Translations under genes and position numbers: made by a program
Notes under the pieces: model-generated
What the model saw: the letters and a program-made list of their open reading frames with translations, nothing else
Databases searched by the model: none
Told to the model about the DNA's origin: nothing
In this document: positions 49,996 through 61,822 of the stretch, piece by piece
Layout of the letters: every line of letters starts with the position of its first letter
How positions within the stretch are numbered: the first letter of the stretch is position 1
Assembly: GCA_951217055.1 (NCBI GenBank)
Contig: OX578285.1
Location: 55,368,024-55,432,023 of the forward strand
Direction of reading: 5' to 3'
DNA: 64,000 nucleotides
Source of the DNA: Gerris lacustris
Taxonomy: Eukaryota > Arthropoda > Insecta > Hemiptera > Gerridae

Positions 49996-50572
49996 AATAG
50001 TACATTACGCGTCGAGTGCAGAAAGTAGTATTTTGCATGCGAGTGTGGAGTTTGCACCCGAGCGACAGCGAGGGTAGTAAAACCACACGAGCAATGCAAA
50101 ATGCCGTTTTCGCACGAGTTGCGTACCTTAATTTGTCTACGATTGTTAGATTTAAATAATAAATACAGAAAAAAATAAACTTTCTGTATGTAAATTCGTA
50201 TCTCTCTCTTGATAAAGATGGCATTAATTCTTGAGTTGTTTTTTTGTGGCGAATTAATTATTTCTGAAGGAGTATTATTCTCCACATTTTCGTCAAAGTC
50301 ACTTGATTCACTCATTGTTTTTCACTAAAAACTCGATATAAACCGTTACTTTAATAAAAGAACAGCAAATTACTTCTGTTAAATGTAAACAAACTCGCTA
50401 ATCGTGCGTAAAGCTGAAGAATTCCTCTTCTTTACCGCCCTAGGGTAGTAAAGAAGAGGAATTCTTCAGAACTATGAGACGCGCATGCGCAATGAATACA
50501 AGTAAGTAAATAATCACTTTCTACGCATCTAAACAGAGAAATAATGTTTATATTTCGTATCAATCGTAGATA
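49996..50572 (-). repeat. R1 repeat family, copy 5 (full length)
   Basis: From AATAGTACATTACGCG to CAATCGTAGATA (both written on +). It has the inverted-repeat tail, the small ORF start at 50315 (MSESSDFDENVENNTPSEII, then a frameshift), and the hairpin at 50416-50471 with perfect 22-bp arms. Confidence 0.9.
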
Positions 50573-52198
50573 GAATATATTACTATGACGGTTTCGTTTA
50601 TCTCTATCCATAACATACATTTATCTTGATTGTGTGGCGTTTGAGTAAGAAGATATAGTAGAGGGAGGAGGGAAGCTTGGAGCACGGTTGCCTCAACTTG
50701 AAAGTGCTCCAGGGTTCAATAAGGTTGGTATCCCCTGCTCTGCACCCTTATCTTCCTTCGTCGACGATAAAGCTATTGACCGACTAATCTCGCTCTTGCT
50801 TCTGATTCTCTTTTAGCAACACCTTTAACTCCGGACTTCGCGTACTTTATCAGTTCACGGTGCATTTGGTCTATGGAATTGTTTCGGTACTCTCTCCAAA
50901 GTATTAACAAAGAGTTGATAGTTTAAATTAAAGGGACGCTAAATTTAAATTAAAACAAAACAACTAAAATACCCCAAATTAGGGTTATTAATCGTAGACC
51001 TTTTTTTATTTTTGTATATGGGTGATTATGAACAATATAATCCACTGGAATTTTTATTTTTAAGACATCTCGTCTAAAGCTATATTCATTCACATTTGAA
51101 AAAATCTTTCCTTCCTTTGTTAAAGTTTTTATTTATTGGTTTAAATGTAGAGATTAGTTAGGTGGATATGAAAATTTAACATTCTCTAGCTTAGGTTGGA
51201 ACTTCAACTCCGAGTTGGAGAGATGAAGATTTATCAATTACAAATTTAGCATCAGGTATCACTGCTTTAAAATTAGTTTACGCATCGACCTAATTAATTA
51301 ATTTAAATAATGATTACAATTAGCTAAATTCTACGGTTCTACAATATCTTAAATACCATATATAAGTAATATATTATATTATAATACATATATCGTTACC
51401 TATTATCTTATCACATTCTTAGTACAATTTCAACTAATTTTAAATATTTACATGCTCCAGTAAGTGTGCTTCGACAGTGGTTTCCTTTGAGAACTGTTGG
51501 CTTAATATTGAAATATGATGGATGAATTATGCTTAGAATAGTATTAATGTAACTTTGACTACGAAAAGCTGTTTCCATTAGTCCAATGAAACTGGTTCAG
51601 TCCTCGACATTTCCATCCTAAATACACCTTAATATGTTCTTGAAAATCACAGCCTTTCCATATTTCCCAGGAAATCCCAGACTATGAGTCAAGAGAAAGT
51701 GGCTTTAGTGCCTTTTATTGCTGTTTCTTTTATGTCCCGACCAACACACCATAGGCCAGGTTCACACGACAATATTTTTCCCGTATACCGAATACGGGAT
51801 TTTATCGAACAGAGTAGTGGCAGTTAGTATTGTATCAAGATATCCACACAGAGCGCATGCGGTAAATTTCTTGTCACTACGATTCTATTAATCTCGAATG
51901 TATTTTCACGTATACGAGATCCAAAAGCGCTTATATTTATATTGTGTTGTTCACATGGACTAACTTTTCCCTCGAACTAGTTCAGTAGTCCTTCATATAT
52001 TTAACAGTGCTCGTGTTGCCACTTGTTGTACCCCGCTCTTGGCAAGATGGAACACGAATTCCCGATATCTATCGAGTTATTTATCTCTGTTAATTGAAGA
52101 ACAACCTAATTTGTGTGATAATTCATTGGAAAATTATACAAATAAATTAATCTTTTCCCATGTTTGGAAAAAACTTTTATAATTTGGCTTTTATGTGT
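50573..52198. other. Unassigned intergenic DNA
   Basis: No gene recognised. A possible B-box-like stretch (AGGGTTCAATAAGG near 50711) is not backed by a tRNA fold. Confidence 0.45.
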
Positions 52199-53023
52199 TG
52201 GAACGAAGTTCCTTATGGCACGTTACAGCATATGGAGCTCGAGAGTGAATCCGAAAAAAACTACCATCACAAAACCGACCGTCACAAAACCGACCGTCAC
52301 AAAACTGACCGTCACAAAACTGACCGTCACAAAACTGACCGTCACAAAACTGACCGTCACAAAACCGACCGTCACAAAACTGACCGTCACAAAACCGACC
52401 ATCACGAAATCTACCGATAATGATAACTTAAGTAAAAGATGACCGATTTAGTTGAAATTTGCTACACATGTTTATTTTACCATTGTCCAGGACATGTTCG
52501 TTGGACAACGTTATCCGCCCAAGCATTCACGCGCAACGCTCGCGTAAAAGTAAACCTTCATATGTAAAATTGGAATTTTAGGTCGCGAAAAAATTTTTAA
52601 CTTCATCTATTAAATGAGACAAACACATTTTTTAAATAAATGTTTTTAGTAAAACCAACACCGACACTGCTATGAAGTGATAAAGATCGCTAAATTTATT
52701 AAAGCGGACCTAAATCTTTAAAATAGAGAAAACAACGTTTTTATACATCAAGATATCTTCTGTTCTAACGTAAAAATTTTAATAACACTTCATACACATC
52801 GTCTAAAGCACAATTGAAACAGGCAAGTAAAATTTCACCCTGATACAAGCTGAAGTTTTTATTTAGGGAAGTGATATATTTTATAATATTTTAAATTAGA
52901 CCGGGTAGGTAGAGAACAGAGCTAATTCCTATCTGCTACAGCCATACTCTTTAACTATAAACTCACCATGATTAACTTTTTTCTCAATATTCAATACATA
53001 TTTATTGCAAGACGCTTGCTACT
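52199..53023 (+). mobile_element. Family M element, copy 2 (15-bp minisatellite version)
   Basis: Starts TTGGAACGAAGTTCC, carries a 15-bp minisatellite (52261-52406), then the shared body (GATAACTTAAGTAAAAG, GTTCGTTGGACAACG, CGCGCAACGCTCGCGTAAA) and ends near GCAAGACGCTTGCT. Same body as 10776-11522 and 62691-63514. Confidence 0.8.
52261..52406 (+). repeat. 15-bp minisatellite (about 10 units)
   Basis: Unit GACCGTCACAAAACT with C/T variants. Because 15 is a multiple of 3, three open frames cross it, giving repeated HKTDR, TVTKL and, on -, SFVTV peptides; these are not genes. Confidence 0.95.
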
Positions 53024-53279
53024 AGGGGGGGGGGGGGGGTCTGACTACTTAACTCATCTACTCGATCAACCTGCCTACAATTAAATTTAGTAGTTTAATG
53101 CAAAATAAAACATTAAATACAAAAAATACATGCATAAAGGAAATAAATAGGTAGTGCGTGAAGTCTCACGTAAAAAGGGTTTCGTTGGTGTTGTAAACAT
53201 GATATTAGTAGTTGGGGGGGGGGGGGGGAATTTGGATGTTTTTGACAAAATGGCGTAGAAAATTAAACGCTTTCCACAA

Positions 53280-53580
53280 GTGTTATATATTTTTGTAATC
53301 TACTCTTCAATACCTTTCACTTGATACCCCACTTAAAATTTAAAAAAACTATTTTTTTCGCATGACGTAAGTTATCCGCCATTTTGGATTTGAACAGCTG
53401 ATAATTATGAGTTCGCTATATTTTTCCTGTGTGCGCGTCAAAACGATCTTTAATATTGGAAAGTTTCACGTTTCTATCTCTTTTTATTCAAAAGTTATTG
53501 GAACCGTACAGAGTGACAGACAGACACATGAACGAAACTATAAGGGTTTCTTTTTTTGGTTTTACCAACGAAACCCTAAA
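53280..53580 (+). repeat. Element tail ending in a hairpin
   Basis: GACAGACAGACACATG is followed by a hairpin with arms GGGTTTCTTT-type and AACGAAACCC near 53546-53576. This is like the tail at 20570-20634, so they are probably the same element class. Confidence 0.5.
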
Positions 53581-53848
53581 AAGAGTTACATTTCTCACGT
53601 GCTTTTTACTTATGCAAGTGAAGTGATCCATACAATTTACAGCATTTAACGGTCATTGATCGAGGGAGTAGAAAGTCAGTATTCCCCAAGTTTAAGTAGA
53701 TAGAATGCTGGGGGGGGGGGGGGATTTATTTCTGGAGATTTATTTATGTCTTACTTTCTCTAATACCCAGTATACAAAATAGAGAAAGTATTTTATTTAC
53801 AGAACAACTTTATTTAATTAGATTTACGATTTACGTTTTAGGGTTCCC

Positions 53849-54525
53849 TTTTTAGGGTCCGTAGGCAAAACCAAGGACCCTTATATTTTCCTGCGTGTCT
53901 GTCCGTCCGTCCTCTCGCGTGCTCTCACGGCTACACCTTTCGTCCGATCACTTTGAAATTTGGCATGTATGTGTCTTGTACCTGCCCACATATTTTAAAA
54001 ATATAGCGACTTAAAAAAAATATTTTTCAAAAAAATTAGGGTAAAAAAACTTAAGGGTTAAAATTTTTTAATTTTTTTTCGACACCGTGAGGGGTATCAT
54101 ATGAAAGGGTACGACGAGCTGATAACAAAAATATATAATTCCCCACTATCTCGATAGTGGGGGGGGGGGGGGGCACGTTTCACACCCACTTCAAACTTGC
54201 CTACGCTCGCCCTATCAAAGTTATAACCAAAGAATTATATATTTTTGTAATCAGCTCGACGTACCCTTTCATATGATATCCCTCACGGTGTCGAAAAATA
54301 ATAAAAAAAATTTAACCCTTAAGTTTTTTACCCTAATTGTTTTGAATTTTTTTTTTTTTCAAGTCGCTATATTTTTAAAATATGTGGGCAGGTAAAAGAC
54401 ACATACATGCCAAATTTCAAAGTGATCGGACAAAAGGTGTAGCCGTGAGAGCACGCGAGAGGACGGACGGACAGACACACGCAGGAAAATATAAGGGTCC
54501 TTGGTTTTGCCTGCGGACCCTAAAA
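53849..54525. mobile_element. Foldback element with about 297-bp arms
   Basis: Ends TTTTTAGGGTCCGTAGGC and its complement. Arms 53849-54145 and 54230-54525 match with few differences. Landmarks: GTGCTCTCACGGCTACACC against its complement and CATATGAAAGGGTACG against CGTACCCTTTCATATG. A small inner hairpin CCCCACTATC/GATAGTGGGG and a G run sit in the spacer. A single arm recurs at 57157-57490. Confidence 0.9.
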
Positions 54526-54933
54526 ATCAATTTATTTTCAACATGTTTAGAAAGTAGGTAAATCCCGCACATAAAAATATCTATCACAACTCCTAATTAG
54601 GGTATTTGAAAATTAAGCAGTCCCTACTTAATCCAATGATGATAATCAATAATAAATTCCCACTTCTAAAACGAACGTACAAAAAAAAGGAAGACATGTC
54701 AGTGCATAGGCGACATATTAATATACGCCTAACTTTCTGAGCTTTATCCCCAGTAACATCTAAAAAGACCGAAAACAAGATGCGAATGATACCTAATAAA
54801 TATACAATACTAAGAACAAATTTTTTTAAGTCCAAAAACTGCAATTTATAATTTCTAAAAGAGACATCCTGAACGGTATGGTTTTATAAAAAAAAAAAAT
54901 GAATAATATAATTCTGCAAAAAAACTATCAAGC

Positions 54934-55005
<72 letters not shown>

Positions 55006-55464
55006 TGTGTGTGTGTTAATATATACTCGTAAATGGCGAAACAATTTTTGATAAATATATATTATGTTTTAAAATGTCAAAAAAACACACTTTATCAATA
55101 GAAAAAGAAATGTAATTTATCTTAGCTGTGCGTAGGATCTTTCTTTAACGGACAAAAATGTAGAAATAGCCCATGTAAAGAAAAATGTATCTTATCTTTA
55201 TTTGATATTATCTTATATGTATAGATCAAAGATCTATTTATTTATTTCATATATTTTGGCTGGGTCTTCAATAAGAGAGACTAATAGTCTCTAAAAATAT
55301 CTGAAACTACTACAGCTGTATCCATGACTTCATATAATATTATTAAATAAATACGGTTAGAAATAAAGTTAAATGAATTGCTATATTCATGTTGTGAATT
55401 TAAAATAATTAATAACGGTATTAAAGTGAAACATAACATTAATCTAGGGGTAAATCAATTCCTA
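54526..55464. other. Unassigned, with (TA)n microsatellite at 54939-55001
   Basis: About 63 bp of AT/TA repeat followed by TGTCTGTGTGTGTG; otherwise nothing recognised. Confidence 0.6.
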
Positions 55465-56326
55465 TCTATTATCTATGTATATAAAACTAAGAGTGACAGT
55501 GACTGACTGATCAAAAATTCTCCTACTTCCCATTGACATAGAGATTTGAAATTTGGTACATAGATAGAGTGTACCATAAATAGAAAAGTGCGGCCATTTT
55601 TATTTCGATATATGTCCGCCAAATTGAATTATAGCCGCCATCTTAGATTTGTTCATCACTAATTCTCCTACTTCCCATTGACATAGAGATTTGAAATTTG
55701 GTAGATAGAGTGTACCATAAATAGAAAAGTGCGGCCATTTTAATTTCGATATATGTCCGCCATATTGAATTATAGCCGCCATCTTGGATTTGTTCATCAC
55801 TAATTCTCCTACTTCCCATTGATATAGAGGTTTGAAATTTGGTACATAGATAGAGTGTACCATAAATAGAAAAGTGCGACCATTTTGATTCCGATATATG
55901 TCCACCATATTGAATTATAGCCGCCACCCTGGATTTATTCACATTCTATTATCTCAGCTTCAAGAGGACCTAGAGATCTGAAATTTGGAACATAGACTTA
56001 TGGTAGCTAAAAAATAAAATTTAAGGTACTATCACTTCAACATATGGCCACCATCTTGGATTCAATCAGATAATATCATCTTAGCTTCCAGTGGATTTAA
56101 AGATCTTAAATTTGTTACATAGACTCATTGTAACTAAAATTGAAAATTGAAGGTAGTAAAAAATAGAATAAATGAAAATGCACAAAAAAATAATATAACC
56201 TACGTTTACTAAAATATGAAATTATGTAACAATAAAGATATATTAATTATATTGTTTTAATTATTATTTACACACAGCGCCAACTTCTAGACGGATAAGG
56301 TGCGCGAAGCGCACCGATATGGCTAG
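55465..56326 (+). mobile_element. Non-autonomous Helitron-like element
   Basis: The 5' end is TCTATTATCTATG or TCTATGTATATAAAAC (start 55465 or 55472), preceded by A. The 3' end is a hairpin GGTGCGC/GCGCACC with GAA loop (56299-56315), 7 bases, then CTAG followed by T. A-T flanks, a TC start, a hairpin and a CTAG end are the Helitron hallmarks. No Rep/helicase remnant. The interior is a tandem repeat. Confidence 0.85.
55520..55945 (+). repeat. Tandem repeat inside the Helitron, unit about 143 bp
   Basis: Three close units begin CTCCTACTTCCCATTGA at 55520, 55665 and 55806; two diverged units follow up to about 56130. They share GAAATTTGGTA and AGAAAAGTGCG. The - strand frames over it (55600-55942) are repeat artefacts. 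Confidence 0.9.
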
Positions 56327-56472
56327 TAATAATTAAATCCAAAGACATGCAACAGACTGGCTTATCACAGACATCTTTAGAAATGTTTGTAGGTAGGTTC
56401 CTTTTCACCCTGTAAGTACATACTGGTTACCGTTGTTCATACTAAAGTGTAAAGTTGATTACTAATACATAG

Positions 56473-57020
56473 ACTAATGTAAAGAATCAATTATGTATAC
56501 GTATGTTAATTTAAAAGAGATCTCTTCGATAAAAAAAAAATAAAACGAGACCAACATAGAGATTATATTAAAATTAAAAAAAAAATCACAGATAGATTAG
56601 ATTTGTTCATGCTAAATAATATAAAACAGTTCGCAAATTTAAATTCTACGTTAACTAATGTAAAGAATGAATTATGTATAAGTATGTTCATTTAAAAGAG
56701 ATCTCTTCGATAAAAAAAAAATAAAACGAGTCCAACATAGAGATTATATTAAAATTAATAAAAAATCACAGATACATTAGATCTGTTCATGCTAAATAAT
56801 ATAAAACAGTTCGCAAATTTAAATTCTACGTTAACTAATGTAAAGAATGAATTACATACATATAATCATGTTAATTTAAAAATTATCTTTTCAATAGAAG
56901 ATATCAAAGGGATTAGATCTGTTTATACTACAGAGATCAGGTAATTTCAAGTATTAATGGTACATCGACTAATGCAAATAATTAATTATGAAAACGAAGG
57001 TTCATTTATAAGCGTTTATC
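56473..57020 (+). repeat. 180-bp tandem array, about 3 to 4 units
   Basis: Units start ACTAATGTAAAGAAT at 56473, 56654 and 56834, with a diverged one at 56968. The first two are nearly identical over 180 bp (AGAGATCTCTTCGATAAAA and CAGTTCGCAAATTTAAATTC recur). Confidence 0.9.
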
Positions 57021-57156
57021 TTAAAATATAAAAGATTATAAAGATGTAAGATGTCCACCTTTTTTCATACTGAATGGACAAATAAGTCAATAATAGATTA
57101 GACATTAACCAGAAGTCGGTTAAAAAAATTGAGTATATTAATATTCAAAGAAGATT

Positions 57157-57490
57157 ATTTTAGGGTCCGTAGGCAAAACCAAGGACCCTTATATTTTTCT
57201 GCGTGTGTCTGTCTGTACGTCCGTCCGTCTGTCGCCAGCTCTCACGGTGACACTTTTCGTCCGATCATTTTGAAATTTGGCAAATATGTGTATAGTACCT
57301 ACCCACACATTTTAAAAATATAGCGACTTAAACTTTTTTTTTTTAAAAAAATAAGGGTAAAAAAGTAAAAGGTAAAAGTGATTACAAAAATATATAATTT
57401 TTCGGTTACAACTTTGATAAGGCGAGCGTAGGCGAGTTTGAAGTTGGTGAGAAAAGTGTCCCCCGTTTAAGTATCTCGCTTATGTAAAGT
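57157..57490 (+). mobile_element. Single-arm copy of the GGGTCCGTAGGC foldback family
   Basis: Begins TTTTAGGGTCCGTAGGCAAA and follows one arm of 53849-54525 up to the ACAACTTTGATAAGGCGAGC region. The other arm is missing. Confidence 0.85.
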
Positions 57491-58569
57491 GCAAAAATCC
57501 TGAAAAAATTCTTGAACATTCTTCGACCAAAAGAAAAGATACCACTCTTTGGAAATTTCGAAAAAACAAAAAAAAAATACTGTTTCTATTGACAAAATAC
57601 GTTGTTGTTTCTTTTTAAAATAATAATTCTCTATTGGATGTTATATATATTCTAGTCCGGTTCATTGGCAAAAACTACTTTATCAGAAGTTTGATTATGT
57701 GTTTTGAGAATATCAGACCCATAGGATAGTTCAAAGTAGGCTTTTTAGCATTTTAAAAAGCTACATCAATAGGAACTACTTAAACAATACTTGCCTACGA
57801 ACCCTCGCTGTGTGCTGACTAGCACACACTTGACCTGTTTATTATGTTGTACTGTGATAATATGTCTAAAATGTAGGACGAAAACCTTAAATGTACTTTA
57901 AGGCGAAAAAAGCCCAACTAATAGAACATGCGTTTTAAACACGGCAGCAAGTTATATAGCAATATCAGAGGATGTTTTTGGTGATACTTAACGAATATAA
58001 CATAAATGTATACTGTATACGCTATAATGAGCTGTAAAAGACAAATTTATTTTTATTAAATATTGCTTTCTAGGTTAATGAATTTAACTGAAGCAGCAAT
58101 ATCATTCTGAAAATGACTTTATTTTCACTCCAAAATTAAAATGTCCTCAACAAAAATGCGTTTTAGAAATCGTGGACCATTTTAGACGGTGATACACTAA
58201 TTGACAGAACTACGTTTCTCCTTTAAACCAGATCGATCGCGACCATTAAATGTCGGAAGAATACGACCTCATTACAACCACAGTAGAGTAGAAACTTCCA
58301 AAATATAAAACTTAGAATAATTAGTACAATTAGTTAATTGCGGGATAAAAACTTAAAAGTGTTGGTGTTATTAGTGACCCTAGATTGTTCACATCACGAA
58401 ATGCCTAAGGGATTCACAAAAGCCATATGCGTTTACCATTGTATGGCCATTAGGTGTAGATGTTTTCTATGTGTATATTATTTTCGAGAGAGCGTTATTA
58501 TGATGAAATATGTAAAAGTGCGTCAATTGTTAGGATTTAATTGGTGCGCCCACCATACTTGTATATGCA
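57491..58569. other. Unassigned DNA
   Basis: An 85-codon + frame at 58338-58595 runs into the H2 repeat at its end; no domain seen. Confidence 0.4.
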
Positions 58570-58792
58570 GGCTATTCATTTATATAATCGAGTAGTGTCT
58601 CGACGATGGCGACGACTCACCTCGAAAGGATTTGTTACTGCTTAGCTAAAACAACCGCACATTTATTAAAAAAAAAATGTTTTGATTTGTTGGTCTTCAA
58701 GTAGATATCATAACTTATCTAAATGAATTTACTTCATTTTACTTTTTTCTAAATATGAAATTAAGCCCGTTGCCACGGGCTCAACGGCTCGT
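58570..58792 (+). repeat. H2 family copy with Helitron-like 3' terminus
   Basis: Reads ATCGAGTAGTGTCTCGACGA ... ATGTTTTGATTTGTTGGTC ... and ends with the hairpin GCCCGT/ACGGGC (58765-58780), seven bases, then CTCG followed by T. CTCG is one base from the Helitron CTAG end. Other copies: 3390, 3828 and 13955. Confidence 0.7.
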
Positions 58793-58924
58793 ATATACAT
58801 ATGTGGACCGTTGTGGATAAGTAGGGGAATTATGTTGATTCCAACGCTTATAGGATATGTATATATAAGAATAATCTATGGTGCAAAAATGGACCACTCT
58901 TCACAATAATTGAAGTAATATGTG

Positions 58925-59165
58925 ACACGGGGGCATTCTATCGCCTCCTATCAGTCGTATTATCTGGAGTTACGAGACCGGCTGCTGCCATTTCAACCGA
59001 TTAGCTACCCATTAACCTCGCGATGCAAGGAAGGACATTGGGTACCCAAGTGATACAGGAGCATCCTATCGCCTCCTATCAGCCGTACTATCTGGCTTTA
59101 CGTGACCGGCTGATGCCACTTCAATCTATTAGCTATCCATTTACCTCGCGATGCAGGAGGCCGGC
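58925..59165 (+). repeat. Direct repeat of about 128 bp, two copies
   Basis: CATTCTATCGCCTCCTATCAG and CATCCTATCGCCTCCTATCAG start the two copies (58932 and 59061). Both continue through GACCGGCTG and CCTCGCGATGCA. Unidentified. Confidence 0.8.
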
Positions 59166-60139
59166 AAGGGTCCCCTGCGGAAAATAAAACATGACCACTT
59201 TCGTGAGAAGTACGAATGTATGCGATAGCGATCAGCTAAATAGAAGTTCATAACTCAATGCAAATATCGCAAATAACTCGCAACACGAGCAACCTTCTTG
59301 AATGTAATTTCCAGAAGTATGCAGTTTAAGAAATTGACACCCCCAGAAGATCTGTAGAAGAAGAATACGCTTTATTTCGGGATTAGATTGTTAATTTTAC
59401 TATTTATCATACATTTTCAAAGAAAAATGTAGTTAATTTTTTTTATTATGTATTTTATGTAAGCTTGTATTAATTTTTTCTATATTTATCTGTACGAATG
59501 CAAACTTCGGTTTTTTGCATGGAAAACGTTTTAAATCAAACGTCCCCCAACCGGTGGATTGGAAGGAATGGTTTAATTTCCTGCCTCCTTATCTTCTAAC
59601 CCTCATGAAACCCTTTTTTAAATGATATCATGTATTCAGTGTTTTATAAAAAAATATTTTAGTTGAGTATACAATGTCTTGAACAACTACGAACTTGATG
59701 CTAAACAACTACAAACTCCATTATTCGTCAAAATGGGTTATTTAAAGCTTCGGCACTTGATTAATGAGGAAATGTCCTACATTTTGTTCCAAACGTATTA
59801 GAAAACTGGTAAATCACAGAGAGCCTAGATTATATATTTTCATTTGTGTAGTAGTTGCTTGCCAAAGCTAATTTGCATTTATAGCCGGGCACCACTCCAC
59901 TTAACTGTTTCACCATTTATTACGATTTGTTTCGAATAATTTCGCCAAAAAAGGATGGAACTTATTTATATTTTAAGCTGAACAAAAAAAATGTACCTTT
60001 AGAACCTTAAATTCTTCCGTTTTTAAAATCAATAAATTATAATGTTTTCTACTCTCATTCATAAATAATTATTCTTGGAAGTCTAAACTTAAGAATAAAC
60101 TCATATTTTACGGTTTTGGTAGAATGCATACTACGGAAC
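59166..60139. other. Unassigned DNA
   Basis: No gene or repeat family recognised. Confidence 0.45.
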
Positions 60140-60665
60140 GATTAATTTTTAATTTAAATCAAATTATAATTATTATTAACTACGGGAAACGGACAGAGAA
60201 AAATACACTCCAGCGCTGGGATTTGAACCACAGGCCTCTATATTTCCAGTATAGCGCTCTACCAACTAAGCTACGCAGGAGAATGATTTTCTCTGACGTT
60301 AATGATACCTTGTCCCCAATTTAAGCTTTAAATTTTCTACAAATCTGAGAAGTCAACATTAATGACATAGAACTAGACCGAGAAATAACGCTTATAATTA
60401 TAAAGTACCCAATTAGTACCTGTACCTAGTACAATCAATTAGAAATTCATATTTTACGGTTTTGGTAGTATGCATACTACGGAACGATTAATTTTTAATT
60501 TAAATCAAATTATAATTATAATTAACTACGGGAAACAGACAGAGAAAAATACACTCCAGCGCTGGGATTTGAACCACAGGCCTCTAAATTTTCAGTATAG
60601 CGCTCTACCAACTGTTTCCCGTAGTTAATAATAATTATAATTTGATTTAAATTAAAAATAAGAAT
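60140..60665 (-). repeat. Second tRNA-like dimer in an inverted-repeat element
   Basis: tRNA-like modules on - at 60209-60280 (complete) and 60555-60614 (cut at its 5' end). Each is preceded on + by ACTACGGGAAAC(A/G)GACAGAG. The second is closed by an inverted CTGTTTCCCGTAGTTAAT and TTTGATTTAAATTAAAAAT, mirroring the left flank. Diverged relative of 4466-4995 with the same spacing. Confidence 0.75.
60209..60280 (-). pseudogene. tRNA-like module
   Basis: TCCTGCG acceptor strand, D arm GCTTAGTTGGTAGAGC, anticodon stem CTATA/TATAG with loop CTGGAAA, and B box GGTTCAAATCCC. The T stem CTGGG/CCCAG is broken by one inserted T, as in the 4.5-kb copies. Confidence 0.7.
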
Positions 60666-61440
60666 AAACTTTAAGGTAAGAAATTAAATAGGATTTTCAT
60701 CTGTATTTCAAACAATTCGACAATTGAAAAATAGGACTAAATAAAGAAAAAAAACAAATAAATCCAATGGAAATTTTCATTTAAAATGCACACATGCCAA
60801 CATGCTTGTGAACACGGGTTTCGTTAAGAGAAGCAAAATAAAGGATTTAGAATTTTTTTTTTTAGAGCAACAATTCATTAAAAGCAGAATAAAAAATTAA
60901 TGTGAATAACTTATTAAAATATTATGACAACGAAGATTAAGGAAAGAAGAACAAAATCTATTAATCACAATTTATTAATGATAAAGACGAAGGCAAAAGC
61001 AATTAGCAAATACATTATTAATTTCGATGTTTCAAAAGCTGTTCTTTTTACGGATAAAAGCTTAGTTATCTGAAGAAAATATTTAATACTACTCCGTCAG
61101 ATTTTTAAATTGAACGGATATTATAGTTATTTTTATAAAACACCTACATTAGTCAATTTAAATCTTTCAAAACATACATAAACTTTGACTGCGAATGCAT
61201 GATTAAATCTGACTATATATATCTTCTTTAAAATGATAAAATTAACAGATGGTTTAATTAATACTCTTGCTATATTATTTAGGGTCTATGCACAGCTAGC
61301 CAATTCACAGCTCTCCAAAATTTAAAGAACTTTTAGGCACCAAGAAAATGAAATGAACTTTATGCTTCGAAGTTGTTGAATTCGAATCTGAAGTTAGTCA
61401 AGTACAGTTTTCCTGGAAAATGCGCTTAAAGTTAGGAAAA
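60666..61440. other. Unassigned AT-rich DNA
   Basis: Nothing recognised. Confidence 0.45.
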
Positions 61441-61610
61441 TTTGTGTTACAAAACTAAAAAATTCAAATCTTCAAAACCTTAAATTCAAACCTTCAAAAC
61501 CTCAAAAATTCAAACCTTCAAAACCTCTAAAATTCAAACCTTCAAAACCTCAAAAATTAAAATTGTTTGAACTTCAAGAGCATTTTCCGGGAAAACTGTA
61601 CGCATAGGGG
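61400..61610. repeat. About 24-bp minisatellite inside a short inverted repeat
   Basis: Units like AAATTCAAACCTTCAAAACC repeat about four times at 61462-61555. The array is bracketed by CAGTTTTCCTGGAAAATGC and its complement GCATTTTCCGGGAAAACTG. Confidence 0.8.
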
Positions 61611-61822
61611 AAGTTAGGATTTCAGATTCGGCACACAAAATTATTTCAGAAAACAGACATTTACATTCTGGTTACTTTTTTTTGCAGGATTATTATTATA
61701 CACTGATATTAGGTATCTTATGTAGAGGTTGTTTAGGCATAACCCCCAACACTTCAGTGTTAGGCATAGTAGTATAGTGTCAAGTGTTTGCTTCTTCAAT
61801 ATGAAATATGTGATATTTACAC

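Noticed and set aside
52160..52442. Three overlapping open frames with repeated HKTDR, TVTKL and SFVTV peptides
   Set aside because: They are by-products of a 15-bp minisatellite that keeps frame in every register.
55600..55942. Two repeated - strand open frames
   Set aside because: They follow the 143-bp tandem repeat of the Helitron-like element; no domain.
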